Shown: positions 1-5,203 of the stretch, in pieces
Position numbering within the stretch: position 1 is the first letter of the stretch
Layout: each line of letters opens with the position of its first letter
Assembly (NCBI GenBank): GCA_050699035.1
Contig: JBOHDE010000132.1
Span: forward strand, 1 to 10,693
Length of the DNA: 10,693 nt
Direction: 5' to 3'
Source of the DNA: WHTB01 sp050699035
GTDB taxonomy: Bacteria; Actinomycetota; Actinomycetes; Propionibacteriales; Nocardioidaceae
Notes under the pieces: model-generated
The model's database searches: none
Seen by the model: only the letters and a program-made list of their open reading frames with translations
Told to the model about the DNA's origin: nothing
Translations under genes and position numbers: made by a program

Positions 1-2
1 CG

Positions 3-326
3 GCGGTCGCCGGTGTCGCCGACCCGATCGGTGGGATCGACGTCTACGCGGTGGCGGCGGCGGGCGATGTGCACGCCCGGGTGTTCTGCCCGGAGGTGGC
101 GGTGCCGGAGGACCCGGCCACCGGCTCGTCGGCGGCCGGGCTCGGCCTGGTGCTGCACGCGCGCCGGCTGCTGGGCGAGGACGGCGAGTACGTCGTGACG
201 CAGGGCGTGGAGATGGGCCGGCCGTCGCGGCTGTTCGGCCGGGTCGACGGCGACGTGACCGCGGTCCGGGTCGCCGGGCACGTGGTCGCGGTGGCCGCTG
301 GCCGGATCGTCGTACCCGACCTCTGA
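3..326 (+). CDS. PhzF-family protein, C-terminal part (5' end outside window)
   Basis: The frame is open from the window edge and ends at TGA 324-326, giving the last 107 residues of a protein. The visible part contains the conserved PhzF C-terminal segment EDPATGSSAAGLG followed by QGVEMGRPSRL, the usual anion/substrate-binding loop and final strands of the PhzF (phenazine biosynthesis-like, diaminopimelate epimerase-fold) family. Family members are usually 260-300 aa, so roughly the N-terminal 60%, including the catalytic Glu region, is missing. Most PhzF-like proteins outside phenazine clusters have no known substrate and are described only as putative isomerases. Nothing here suggests phenazine synthesis. 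The family call is firm, the function is not. A GTG at 51 lies inside the domain and is not a credible start. Confidence 0.88.
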   Translation, partial: AVAGVADPIGGIDVYAVAAAGDVHARVFCPEVAVPEDPATGSSAAGLGLVLHARRLLGEDGEYVVTQGVEMGRPSRLFGRVDGDVTAVRVAGHVVAVAAGRIVVPDL

Positions 327-421
327 CCAGGCCCACGCGCGAGGTTGCTACACAGAACGACCCATCACCGCCGGTCGGGAGGTTGGGCAATCTGTCCGAT
401 GCGGCGGCCGAGAGGGGCTCC

Positions 422-434
422 TAGCGTCGTGGGC
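422..434 (+). promoter_or_regulatory. Candidate leaderless promoter (-10 TAGCGT) of the SemiSWEET-like gene
   Basis: TAGCGT at 422-427 fits the actinobacterial -10 pattern TANNNT and is followed by exactly 7 nt before ATG 435. There is no Shine-Dalgarno sequence at normal spacing; the nearest purine run, GAGGGG, ends 19 nt before the ATG. That geometry would put the transcription start at or beside the A of the ATG. No convincing -35 box is visible. The same hexamer and spacing recur before the gene at 2206. Confidence 0.45.
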
Positions 435-818
435 ATGGACCTTCCCGTCATCGCCGGTGCGATCTCCACCACGATCTTCGCGGTGAGTGCGCTGCCGATG
501 CTGCTGAAGGCGGTCCGTACGAAGGACCTGAGCTCGTACAGCCTGGGCAACATCGCCCTCGCCAACCTCGGCAACATCATTCACAGCGTGTACGTCTTGC
601 ACCTTCCGATGGGGCCGGTCTGGTTCCTGCACGGGTACTACCTGGTCACGACTGCGCTGATGCTGCTGTGGTGCCTGTGGTACTCCGCGCCCCGTGCGAG
701 CGCCGGTCAGCTGAGGTTGGGTCGGCGCTCCTGGCGGCGGTGGAGGACCCTGGGGAGCTTCCCGCGGGTGGTGGCCGAAGTGGGGAGCGGTGCTGCCGCG
801 AGGTCCGCTTCGGGGTAG
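435..818 (+). CDS. SemiSWEET/PQ-loop-like small membrane protein
   Basis: A 127-aa protein from ATG 435. The first 83 residues form three likely membrane segments (about 3-24, 37-57 and 61-83). The loop after the first, ALPMLLKAVRTKDLSSYS (residues 19-36), has the pattern of the PQ-loop/SemiSWEET family: Pro after a helix, basic residues, then a short Ser-rich turn. The PQ glutamine is Met here (P21-M22). SemiSWEETs are about 90-aa half-transporters that dimerise to move sugars; the substrate here is unknown. Residues from about 92 on are Arg/Gly-rich and lie antisense to the end of the minus-strand gene 707-1225, so they look like read-through rather than conserved protein. The upstream part of the open frame (from 345) is not membrane-like, and ATG 435 has a -10-like box just before it. 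Confidence 0.6.
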   Translation: MDLPVIAGAISTTIFAVSALPMLLKAVRTKDLSSYSLGNIALANLGNIIHSVYVLHLPMGPVWFLHGYYLVTTALMLLWCLWYSAPRASAGQLRLGRRSWRRWRTLGSFPRVVAEVGSGAAARSASG

Positions 819-1225
819 TCGCCCGGCGCGTCGTCGACCTCGCCGGTCGGCGTGAAGCGGGTGATGGTGCAGCCGGTGGCCCAGCGCTCACGCACCGAGT
901 CGGGGTCGGGCAGGTTGAGCCGGTCGGCCTGCAACAGCCCGACCACGGTGTCCCACTCGGCGTCGTCCGGCGCGACCGTCGTCACGGTGGCGTGCCACCC
1001 GACCAGCCGGGCGCGGCTGTCCTTGGTACGGGCGAGCACCGTCGCCGACGTGACGTCGGCGATACCGGGCAGCGGCTGCTCGTCGCCGCCGGAGACGACG
1101 TACGCGGCGCCGTCGTGCCACAGGTGCCACACGGCGTGGTCGCGGTCCGACCCGGTCCAGCGGATCCAGCAGATGCCGGTCTTCTTCATCACCTGCTCGA
1201 CCAGTGCGGCGTGGAATGGGGTCAC
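707..1225 (-). CDS. Conserved actinobacterial protein of unknown function (possible split-barrel/PPOX-like fold)
   Basis: A 172-aa minus-strand protein from GTG 1225 to TGA 709-707. It begins VTPFHAALVEQVMKK and contains the segment AVWHLWHDGAAYVVSGGDEQ, then LPGIADVTSATVLARTKDSR and an ending rich in basic residues. This looks like a widespread but uncharacterised actinobacterial family whose strand pattern suggests a split beta-barrel like pyridoxamine-phosphate-oxidase relatives; that fold idea is inference and no cofactor motif is evident. Third codon positions are strongly G/C in this frame. The open frame continues upstream, but that part is antisense to the EamA gene. GTG 1225 was chosen because it mirrors the divergent GTG 1263 and has CAGGCT 6 nt upstream. 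Its last 112 bp overlap the end of the convergent gene at 435. Confidence 0.72.
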   Translation of the reverse strand: MTPFHAALVEQVMKKTGICWIRWTGSDRDHAVWHLWHDGAAYVVSGGDEQPLPGIADVTSATVLARTKDSRARLVGWHATVTTVAPDDAEWDTVVGLLQADRLNLPDPDSVRERWATGCTITRFTPTGEVDDAPGDYPEADLAAAPLPTSATTRGKLPRVLHRRQERRPNLS

Positions 1226-1268
1226 GGGCCGAGCCTGCCACAGCTCGGGGCAGGATGGCGCCGTGACC
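1220..1268. promoter_or_regulatory. Symmetric bidirectional (leaderless) promoter between 1225(-) and 1263(+)
   Basis: The 37-bp gap between two divergent GTG starts is an imperfect palindrome centred on 1244. Outer arms are GGTCACGG and CCGTGACC (both proteins begin Val-Thr, GTG ACC). Inner arms are CCTGCC 1234-1239 and GGCAGG 1249-1254. Reading outward, each start is preceded at 6 nt by a -10-like hexamer: CAGGAT 1251-1256 for the plus gene and CAGGCT (complement of 1232-1237) for the minus gene. Neither start has a Shine-Dalgarno sequence and there is no room for separate leaders. The -10 boxes are weak matches, so this is a proposal from geometry. Confidence 0.45.
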
Positions 1269-2195
1269 GGCACCCGGGTGAGACCCGTCGACGCTGCGCT
1301 GCTGGCGGTGGGCGTGCTCGGCGTGTCGATGTCCGGTCCGCTGATGGCGTCGATGGCGGTGCCCGCCCTGGCGATCGCGTTCTGGCGCAACGCGATGGGG
1401 ACGGCGGCACTCGCGCCGCTCGCGGTCCGCCACGTCCCGGTGATGCGTGGGTTGGCAGGCCGGCCGGCGGCGACGATCGTCCTGGCGGCGATCGCCCTGG
1501 CCGTGCACTTCGCCTGCTGGGTGTCCGCCCTACACCTCACCACGGTCGCGGCGGCGACGGCCCTGGTGTGCGTGCAAGCCGGTTTCGTCGTGCTGTACGC
1601 GTGGTCGCGGGGTGAGGCGGTGACCCGGCGCCTCCTGGTCGGCCTGCTGACCTGCCTGGCCGGCGTGCTGGTGGTGACCGGCGTCGACCTCAGGGTGTCC
1701 CGCGACGCTCTGATCGGCGATCTGCTGGCGCTGGCCGGTGGGGCAGCAGCGGCGGTCTATGTCGTCGCGGGTGCAGCCGTCCGACGGACCACGAACACGA
1801 TCGTCTACACCTTCACCTGCTACGGCCTGTGCGCCGTACTCCTGCTCGTCGTCTGCCTGGCCGGAGGGCAGCCGCTGGGTGGCTACGCGGCGGCCGACTG
1901 GTGGCGGCTGGTCGCGGTCACCGCGGTCGCCCAGCTGGCCGGGCACTCGGTCTTCAACCACGTGCTGGCGACGGTGTCGCCGACGCTCGTCTCCCTGGTG
2001 ATCCTGCTCGAGGTCCCCGGTGCGGCGCTGCTGGCCGGTTGGTGGCTCGGCCAGGCGCCGCCGCTCGGTGTGTGGGCCGGTCTCGCCCTGCTGCTCGGCG
2101 GGCTGGCACTGGTCGTGACCGCCCGGGCGGCGGCGTACTCGGGTGAGAGATCTCACGGCAGCCGGGGCTCCACCGCCCGCCCGCCGCCGCGATAG
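1263..2195 (+). CDS. EamA/DMT-superfamily transporter
   Basis: A 310-aa integral membrane protein from GTG 1263 with about ten hydrophobic helices. It shows the two-repeat layout of the EamA (drug/metabolite transporter) family: repeat 1 about residues 8-135, with FWRNAMGTAALAPLA in helix 2 and AVHFACWVSALHLTTVAAATALV in helices 3-4; repeat 2 about 148-287, ending SPTLVSLVILLEVPGAALLAGWWLGQ, the typical penultimate-helix signature. Relatives export amino acids, purines or other small metabolites; no substrate can be read from sequence. The last 20 residues are polar and basic and probably cytosolic. The open frame runs upstream to 852 but that part is antisense to the conserved gene 707-1225, so GTG 1263 is preferred. 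The stop codon TAG 2193-2195 forms half of the candidate -10 box of the next gene. Confidence 0.88.
   Translation: MTGTRVRPVDAALLAVGVLGVSMSGPLMASMAVPALAIAFWRNAMGTAALAPLAVRHVPVMRGLAGRPAATIVLAAIALAVHFACWVSALHLTTVAAATALVCVQAGFVVLYAWSRGEAVTRRLLVGLLTCLAGVLVVTGVDLRVSRDALIGDLLALAGGAAAAVYVVAGAAVRRTTNTIVYTFTCYGLCAVLLLVVCLAGGQPLGGYAAADWWRLVAVTAVAQLAGHSVFNHVLATVSPTLVSLVILLEVPGAALLAGWWLGQAPPLGVWAGLALLLGGLALVVTARAAAYSGERSHGSRGSTARPPPR
2143..2156. promoter_or_regulatory. Inverted repeat GTGAGA-GA-TCTCAC, candidate operator
   Basis: Two perfect 6-bp arms separated by 2 bp lie in the last codons of the EamA gene, 50-63 bp upstream of ATG 2206. Size and symmetry fit a site for a dimeric repressor or activator acting on the CoA ester lyase promoter. 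The regulator is unknown, and chance occurrence in a coding tail cannot be excluded. Confidence 0.35.
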
Positions 2196-2205
2196 CGTCC
2201 GGTCC
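2193..2205 (+). promoter_or_regulatory. Candidate leaderless promoter (-10 TAGCGT) of the CoA ester lyase gene
   Basis: TAGCGT at 2193-2198 followed by 7 nt and ATG 2206 repeats exactly the arrangement at 422-435. The first three bases are the stop codon of the EamA gene. There is no Shine-Dalgarno sequence before ATG 2206, which supports a leaderless message rather than translation from an EamA transcript. No -35 box is recognisable. Confidence 0.45.
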
Positions 2206-3165
2206 ATGCCTGACGTACTGCGTTCCCGCCGATCCTGTCTCGCCGTGCCGGGTTCCAACCCGCGGTTCCTGGAGAAGGCCAAGAGTCTCGACGCCGACCA
2301 GGTGTTCCTCGACCTCGAGGATGCCGTCGCCCCGATCGCCAAGCCCGACGCGCGCAAGAACATCGTGGCCGCGCTGAACGAGGGTGGCTGGGGCGAGAAG
2401 ATCCGCGTCGTCCGGGTCAACGACTGGACCACCGAGTGGACCTACCGGGACGTGATCGAGGTGGTCGAGGGCGCCGGCGCCAACCTCGACTGCATCATGC
2501 TGCCGAAGGCGCAGACGGCCGAGCAGGTCGTCACGCTCGACACCCTGCTCACCCAGATCGAGAAGGTGAACGGGCTCGAGGTCGGGCGAATCGGCATCGA
2601 GGCACAGATCGAGAACGCCCTCGGTCTGGTCAACGTGGACGCCATCGCGACGGCATCGCCACGGGTCGAGACCATCATCTTCGGCCCGGCCGACTTCATG
2701 GCGTCGATCAACATGAAGTCGCTGGTCGTCGGTGAGCAGCCGCCCGGGTACGACGTGGGCGACGCCTACCACTACATCCTGATGCGGATCCTGATGGCGG
2801 CGCGCGCGTACGACAAGCAGGCCATCGACGGACCGTACCTGCAGATCAAGGACCTCGAGGGGTACCGGCGGGTCGCCGGTCGGTCGGCCGCGCTCGGCTT
2901 CGACGGCAAGTGGGTGCTGCACCCCGACCAGGTGGCCGCCGCCAACGAGGTGTTCTCACCGGCACAGTCCGACTACGACCACGCCGAGAACATCCTCGAC
3001 GCGTACGAGCACTCGACGTCGGCCGCGGGCGGCGCGCTCGGCGCGGTGATGCTCGGGGACGAGATGATCGACGAGGCCTCGCGCAAGATGGCGCTGGTGG
3101 TGTCGGCGAAGGGCCGCTCCGCGGGGATGCAGCGCACCGACGTCTGGCGGCCGCCGAGCGAGTGA
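2206..3165 (+). CDS. CoA ester lyase (malyl-CoA/beta-methylmalyl-CoA lyase type, HpcH/HpaI-CitE family)
   Basis: A 319-aa cytosolic protein starting MPDVLRSRRSCLAVPGSN. It shows the CitE-like TIM-barrel hallmarks in order: RSCLAVPGSNPRFLEKA (9-25), VFLDLEDAVAP (33-43), RVVRVNDW with Arg70, IMLPKAQ (97-103), GIEAQIENALG with the likely metal ligand Glu136, and IFGPADF with Asp163. A long C-terminal part (205-319) ends in the LGDEMIDEASRKMALV helix of the malyl-CoA lyase group. Such enzymes cleave or form malyl-CoA, beta-methylmalyl-CoA or citramalyl-CoA in a Mg-dependent Claisen-type reaction. From memory it is close to the lyase in the Streptomyces ethylmalonyl-CoA gene set, whose partner dehydrogenase also resembles the gene at 3957. 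Exact substrate is inference. Length is normal for the group. It ends 4 bp from the convergent regulator gene. Confidence 0.9.
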   Translation: MPDVLRSRRSCLAVPGSNPRFLEKAKSLDADQVFLDLEDAVAPIAKPDARKNIVAALNEGGWGEKIRVVRVNDWTTEWTYRDVIEVVEGAGANLDCIMLPKAQTAEQVVTLDTLLTQIEKVNGLEVGRIGIEAQIENALGLVNVDAIATASPRVETIIFGPADFMASINMKSLVVGEQPPGYDVGDAYHYILMRILMAARAYDKQAIDGPYLQIKDLEGYRRVAGRSAALGFDGKWVLHPDQVAAANEVFSPAQSDYDHAENILDAYEHSTSAAGGALGAVMLGDEMIDEASRKMALVVSAKGRSAGMQRTDVWRPPSE

Positions 3166-3169
3166 CGGC

Positions 3170-3589
3170 TCAGCGGTCCGTGGTCCTCGGCGTGGGCAGG
3201 AAGCCGAGGCGCTGGCCCGCGAGCACCGCCGACAGCCGGTCGACGGCGCCGAGCTTGCGGTACAGGTTCTCCCGATGCTTGTGCACCGTGCGCTCGGAGA
3301 TGCCGAGCCTGGCGGCCGCGCTCGATGCGGTGCCGCCGTTCGCGATGAACGCGAGGATGACTTGTTCGCGTGGGGTGAGCGAGACTGTGGGTTGGCCGTC
3401 CGGGTCGCTGGGGACCTCGCGGATGGCGCTGACGTGCAGATGCAACCCGGTGACCAGGCGGCGCAGCTGCTCGTCGTCCGGGGGGTCGCGGGCCTCGCGC
3501 AGGCGGGTCGCGGCGGCTGCTGGGTCGGGTTCGTTGAGCACGTCCGCCGCAAGCCGTACCCACGACCGGACGTCGGCATTGCCCTCCAT
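3170..3589 (-). CDS. Small LuxR-type (GerE HTH) transcriptional regulator
   Basis: A 139-aa minus-strand protein from ATG 3589 with a good Shine-Dalgarno sequence (GGAGGG, 5 nt before the ATG). Residues 71-131 form a complete LuxR/GerE helix-turn-helix: LTPREQVILAFIANGG, then AARLGISERTVHKHRENLYRKLG with the recognition helix, and a closing helix. The N-terminal 65 residues are helical and acidic/basic, without a recognisable receiver, PAS or GAF domain, so the signal it senses is unknown; it lacks the phosphoacceptor domain of NarL-type response regulators. It sits between two acyl-CoA genes and is transcribed away from the dehydrogenase, so control of that gene and of itself is plausible but inferred. 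The open frame extends far upstream, antisense to the dehydrogenase, but has no coding character there. Confidence 0.85.
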   Translation of the reverse strand: MEGNADVRSWVRLAADVLNEPDPAAAATRLREARDPPDDEQLRRLVTGLHLHVSAIREVPSDPDGQPTVSLTPREQVILAFIANGGTASSAAARLGISERTVHKHRENLYRKLGAVDRLSAVLAGQRLGFLPTPRTTDR

Positions 3590-3605
3590 GTCGTCCCTCC
3601 GGACC

Positions 3606-3611
3606 AGGCTA
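3606..3611 (-). promoter_or_regulatory. Candidate -10 box of the LuxR-type regulator gene at 3589
   Basis: The complement of 3606-3611 reads TAGCCT, matching TANNNT, and lies about 17 nt before the start codon on the minus strand, leaving room for the observed Shine-Dalgarno sequence. No -35 match is seen 16-18 nt further upstream. Weak evidence alone; it gains some weight from the nearby inverted repeat at 3648-3663. Confidence 0.3.
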
Positions 3612-3647
3612 GTGTCTTCGTGCCGTCGCCGGGCCTGAATCACGAGG

Positions 3648-3663
3648 TACGCAGTGATGCGTA
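3648..3663. promoter_or_regulatory. Perfect inverted repeat TACGCA-GTGA-TGCGTA, candidate operator
   Basis: Two 6-bp arms with a 4-bp spacer lie in the intergenic stretch between the divergent regulator (start 3589) and the dehydrogenase side. An overlapping shorter repeat, ATCAC 3639-3643 with GTGAT 3654-3658, shares its right arm. The 16-bp dyad has the size bound by LuxR-type dimers. Its place upstream of the regulator's candidate -10 box would suit autoregulation. Binding by this regulator is inference. Confidence 0.42.
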
Positions 3664-3744
3664 TTGCCGGGGCGGTCGCCTGCGTCCAGCCTGGCGGTTG
3701 CGGCGTGTGTACGGGGGGTTGCGCCACAGCGAGGGGGAGGGCGC

Positions 3745-3873
3745 ATGACCCTTGTATGGACGGGGAGGGAGCCTGTTGCGCCGGAGCCGGCCTGGGGGCG
3801 GGACCGGCAACCGGCGCAGCAGGACGACGCCGACGATCTGCTCGCCGAGGCCGGTATGGACACGGCCGTGTGA
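3745..3873 (+). CDS. Possible small ORF, 42 aa, unknown function
   Basis: A 42-residue open frame from ATG 3745 to TGA 3871-3873, preceded by the purine-rich GGGGGAGGG at 3733-3741 (spacing slightly short). Most third codon positions are G or C, as in the real genes. The predicted peptide starts MTLVWTGREPVAPEPAW and ends DDADDLLAEAGMDTAV; it is acidic, Pro/Ala-rich, soluble and without a signal peptide or membrane segment. I do not recognise a family. It lies in the otherwise geneless stretch 3590-3956 and could be translated from a message that continues into the dehydrogenase. It may equally be chance in G+C-rich DNA. Confidence 0.38.
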   Translation: MTLVWTGREPVAPEPAWGRDRQPAQQDDADDLLAEAGMDTAV

Positions 3874-3899
3874 GTTGGCTCATGGTGGGGCGAGTGGGC

Positions 3900-3919
3900 C
3901 GCGGGTGATACTGCCCGCG
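3900..3919 (+). promoter_or_regulatory. Inverted repeat around a candidate -10 box upstream of the acyl-CoA dehydrogenase
   Basis: Arms CGCGGG (3900-3905) and CCCGCG (3914-3919) flank TGATACTG, which contains GATACT (3907-3912), a fair -10 match with an upstream TG. A start about 7 nt downstream would give a leader of nearly 40 nt containing the Shine-Dalgarno sequence. The dyad could be an operator masking the -10 box. No -35 box at 17 bp is evident. Confidence 0.33.
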
Positions 3920-3942
3920 CCGCTTGCCACTTTTCCTTGTGC

Positions 3943-3948
3943 CGAAAG
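3943..3948 (+). promoter_or_regulatory. Ribosome binding site fixing the dehydrogenase start
   Basis: GAAAGGA at 3943-3949 lies 7-8 nt before ATG 3957 and decides that start over the in-frame upstream codon at 3924, which has no such signal. It contrasts with the plus-strand genes at 435, 1263, 2206 and 5957, which lack a clear Shine-Dalgarno sequence. Confidence 0.6.
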
Positions 3949-3956
3949 GAACCTCC

Positions 3957-5150
3957 ATGGGTCGCCTGTGCGAGACCGAGGGTCTCACTGACATCCAGTC
4001 TGAGATCCTCAAGACCGTCCGCGACTTCGTCGACAACGAGATCCTGCCGGTGGCGAACCAGCTCGAGCACGCCGACGAGTACCCGACCAAGATCGTCGAG
4101 CAGATGAAGGAGCTCGGGCTGTTCGGGCTGACCATCCCCGAGGAGTACGGCGGCCTTGGCGAGAGCCTCCTGACGTACGCGCTCGTGGTCGAGGAGATCG
4201 CCCGCGGCTGGATGAGCGTCTCCGGCATCATCAACACCCACTTCATCGTCGCGTACATGCTGGTGCAGCACGGCACCGAGGAGCAGAAGCAGCACTACCT
4301 GCCACGGATGGCTACCGGCGAGGTGCGCGGTGCCTTCTCGATGTCCGAGCCCGGCTGCGGGTCCGACGTCGCCGCGATCAAGACCAAGGCCGTGCCGTCG
4401 GGCGAGGGTTACGTGATCAACGGTCAGAAGATGTGGCTGACCAACGGCGGCTCGTCGACCCTGGTCGCAGTGCTCGTGAAGACCGACACCGGCGCCGAGT
4501 CGGTCTATCGGAACATGAGCACGTTCCTGATCGAGAAGGAGGCCGGCTTCGGCGAGGTGAAGCCGGGCCTGACGATCCCCGGGAAGATCGACAAGATGGG
4601 CTACAAGGGCGTCGACACGACCGAGTTGGTCTTCGACGGCCACCAGGTCGCGGCCGCGGACATCCTCGGCGGCGAGCCAGGGCAGGGCTTCTACCAGATG
4701 ATGGACGGCGTCGAGGTCGGCCGGGTCAACGTCGCCGCCCGTGGCTGCGGGGTGGCGTTGCGGGCCTTCGAGCTCGGCGTGCAGTACTCCCAGCAGCGTG
4801 AGACGTTCGGCAAGAAGATCGCCGAGCACCAGGCCGTGCTGTTCCGGCTCGCCGAGATGGCGACCAAGATCGAGGCCGCGCACCAGATGATGGTGCGGGC
4901 CGCCCGCAAGAAGGACTCCGGGCAGCGCAACGACCTCGAGGCCGGGATGGCCAAGTACCTCGCCTCGGAGTACTGCGCCGAGGTGGTCGAGGACTCCTTC
5001 CGCATCCACGGTGGCTACGGCTTCTCCAAGGAGTACGAGATCGAGCGGCTCTACCGCGAGGCGCCGATGCTGCTGATCGGCGAGGGCACGGCCGACATTC
5101 AGCGGATGATCATCGGCCGCCGGCTGCTCGAGGACTACAAGCTCCGCTAG
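3957..5150 (+). CDS. Acyl-CoA dehydrogenase (methylsuccinyl-CoA-dehydrogenase-like candidate)
   Basis: A 397-aa FAD-dependent acyl-CoA dehydrogenase of normal length, introducing an alpha,beta double bond into an acyl-CoA and passing electrons to ETF. Visible features in order: N-terminal helical domain with GLFGLTIPEEYGGLGES; family signature 1, FSMSEPGCGSD (M129, E131); middle beta domain with INGQKMWLTNGG; C-terminal helical domain with QRETFGKKIAEHQA; signature 2, FRIHGGYGFSKEYEIERLYRE (His351); and LLIGEGTADIQR with Glu376, the expected catalytic base. From memory it closely resembles the dehydrogenase at the end of the Streptomyces ethylmalonyl-CoA gene set, and the nearby malyl-CoA-lyase-type gene fits that pathway. 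It lacks the N-terminal extension of the proteobacterial methylsuccinyl-CoA dehydrogenases. A branched short-chain acyl-CoA is the main alternative substrate. Confidence 0.92.
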   Translation: MGRLCETEGLTDIQSEILKTVRDFVDNEILPVANQLEHADEYPTKIVEQMKELGLFGLTIPEEYGGLGESLLTYALVVEEIARGWMSVSGIINTHFIVAYMLVQHGTEEQKQHYLPRMATGEVRGAFSMSEPGCGSDVAAIKTKAVPSGEGYVINGQKMWLTNGGSSTLVAVLVKTDTGAESVYRNMSTFLIEKEAGFGEVKPGLTIPGKIDKMGYKGVDTTELVFDGHQVAAADILGGEPGQGFYQMMDGVEVGRVNVAARGCGVALRAFELGVQYSQQRETFGKKIAEHQAVLFRLAEMATKIEAAHQMMVRAARKKDSGQRNDLEAGMAKYLASEYCAEVVEDSFRIHGGYGFSKEYEIERLYREAPMLLIGEGTADIQRMIIGRRLLEDYKLR

Positions 5151-5169
5151 GTCGGTGGGAGCGGACTCT

Positions 5170-5203
5170 GGGCTGCAGGTCAGGTGTTTATGACGACCAG
5201 CCC
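5170..5203. terminator. Imperfect hairpin between convergent genes, candidate bidirectional terminator
   Basis: GGGCTG (5170-5175) pairs with CAGCCC (5198-5203). Inside, after a 3x3 internal loop, GTCA (5179-5182) pairs with TGAC (5191-5194) around an 8-nt loop. It begins 20 nt after the dehydrogenase stop and overlaps the end of the convergent regulator gene. There is no T-run on either side, so it would be a non-canonical actinobacterial terminator at best. Confidence 0.4.

Noticed and set aside
3..326. Phenazine biosynthesis cluster
   Set aside because: Only a PhzF-like C-terminus is present and no other phz gene is in the window; PhzF-like proteins are widespread outside such clusters.
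668..1615. 315-aa plus-strand open frame
   Set aside because: It crosses the minus-strand conserved gene and runs out of frame through the EamA gene; Arg/Gly-rich with no domain.
1954..2922. 322-aa minus-strand open frame opposite the CoA ester lyase
   Set aside because: The plus strand encodes a full CitE-type enzyme; the minus frame has no motif.
3609..5009. 466-aa minus-strand open frame opposite the dehydrogenase
   Set aside because: Antisense to a complete acyl-CoA dehydrogenase with all signatures; composition is His/Leu/Asp-rich shadow sequence.
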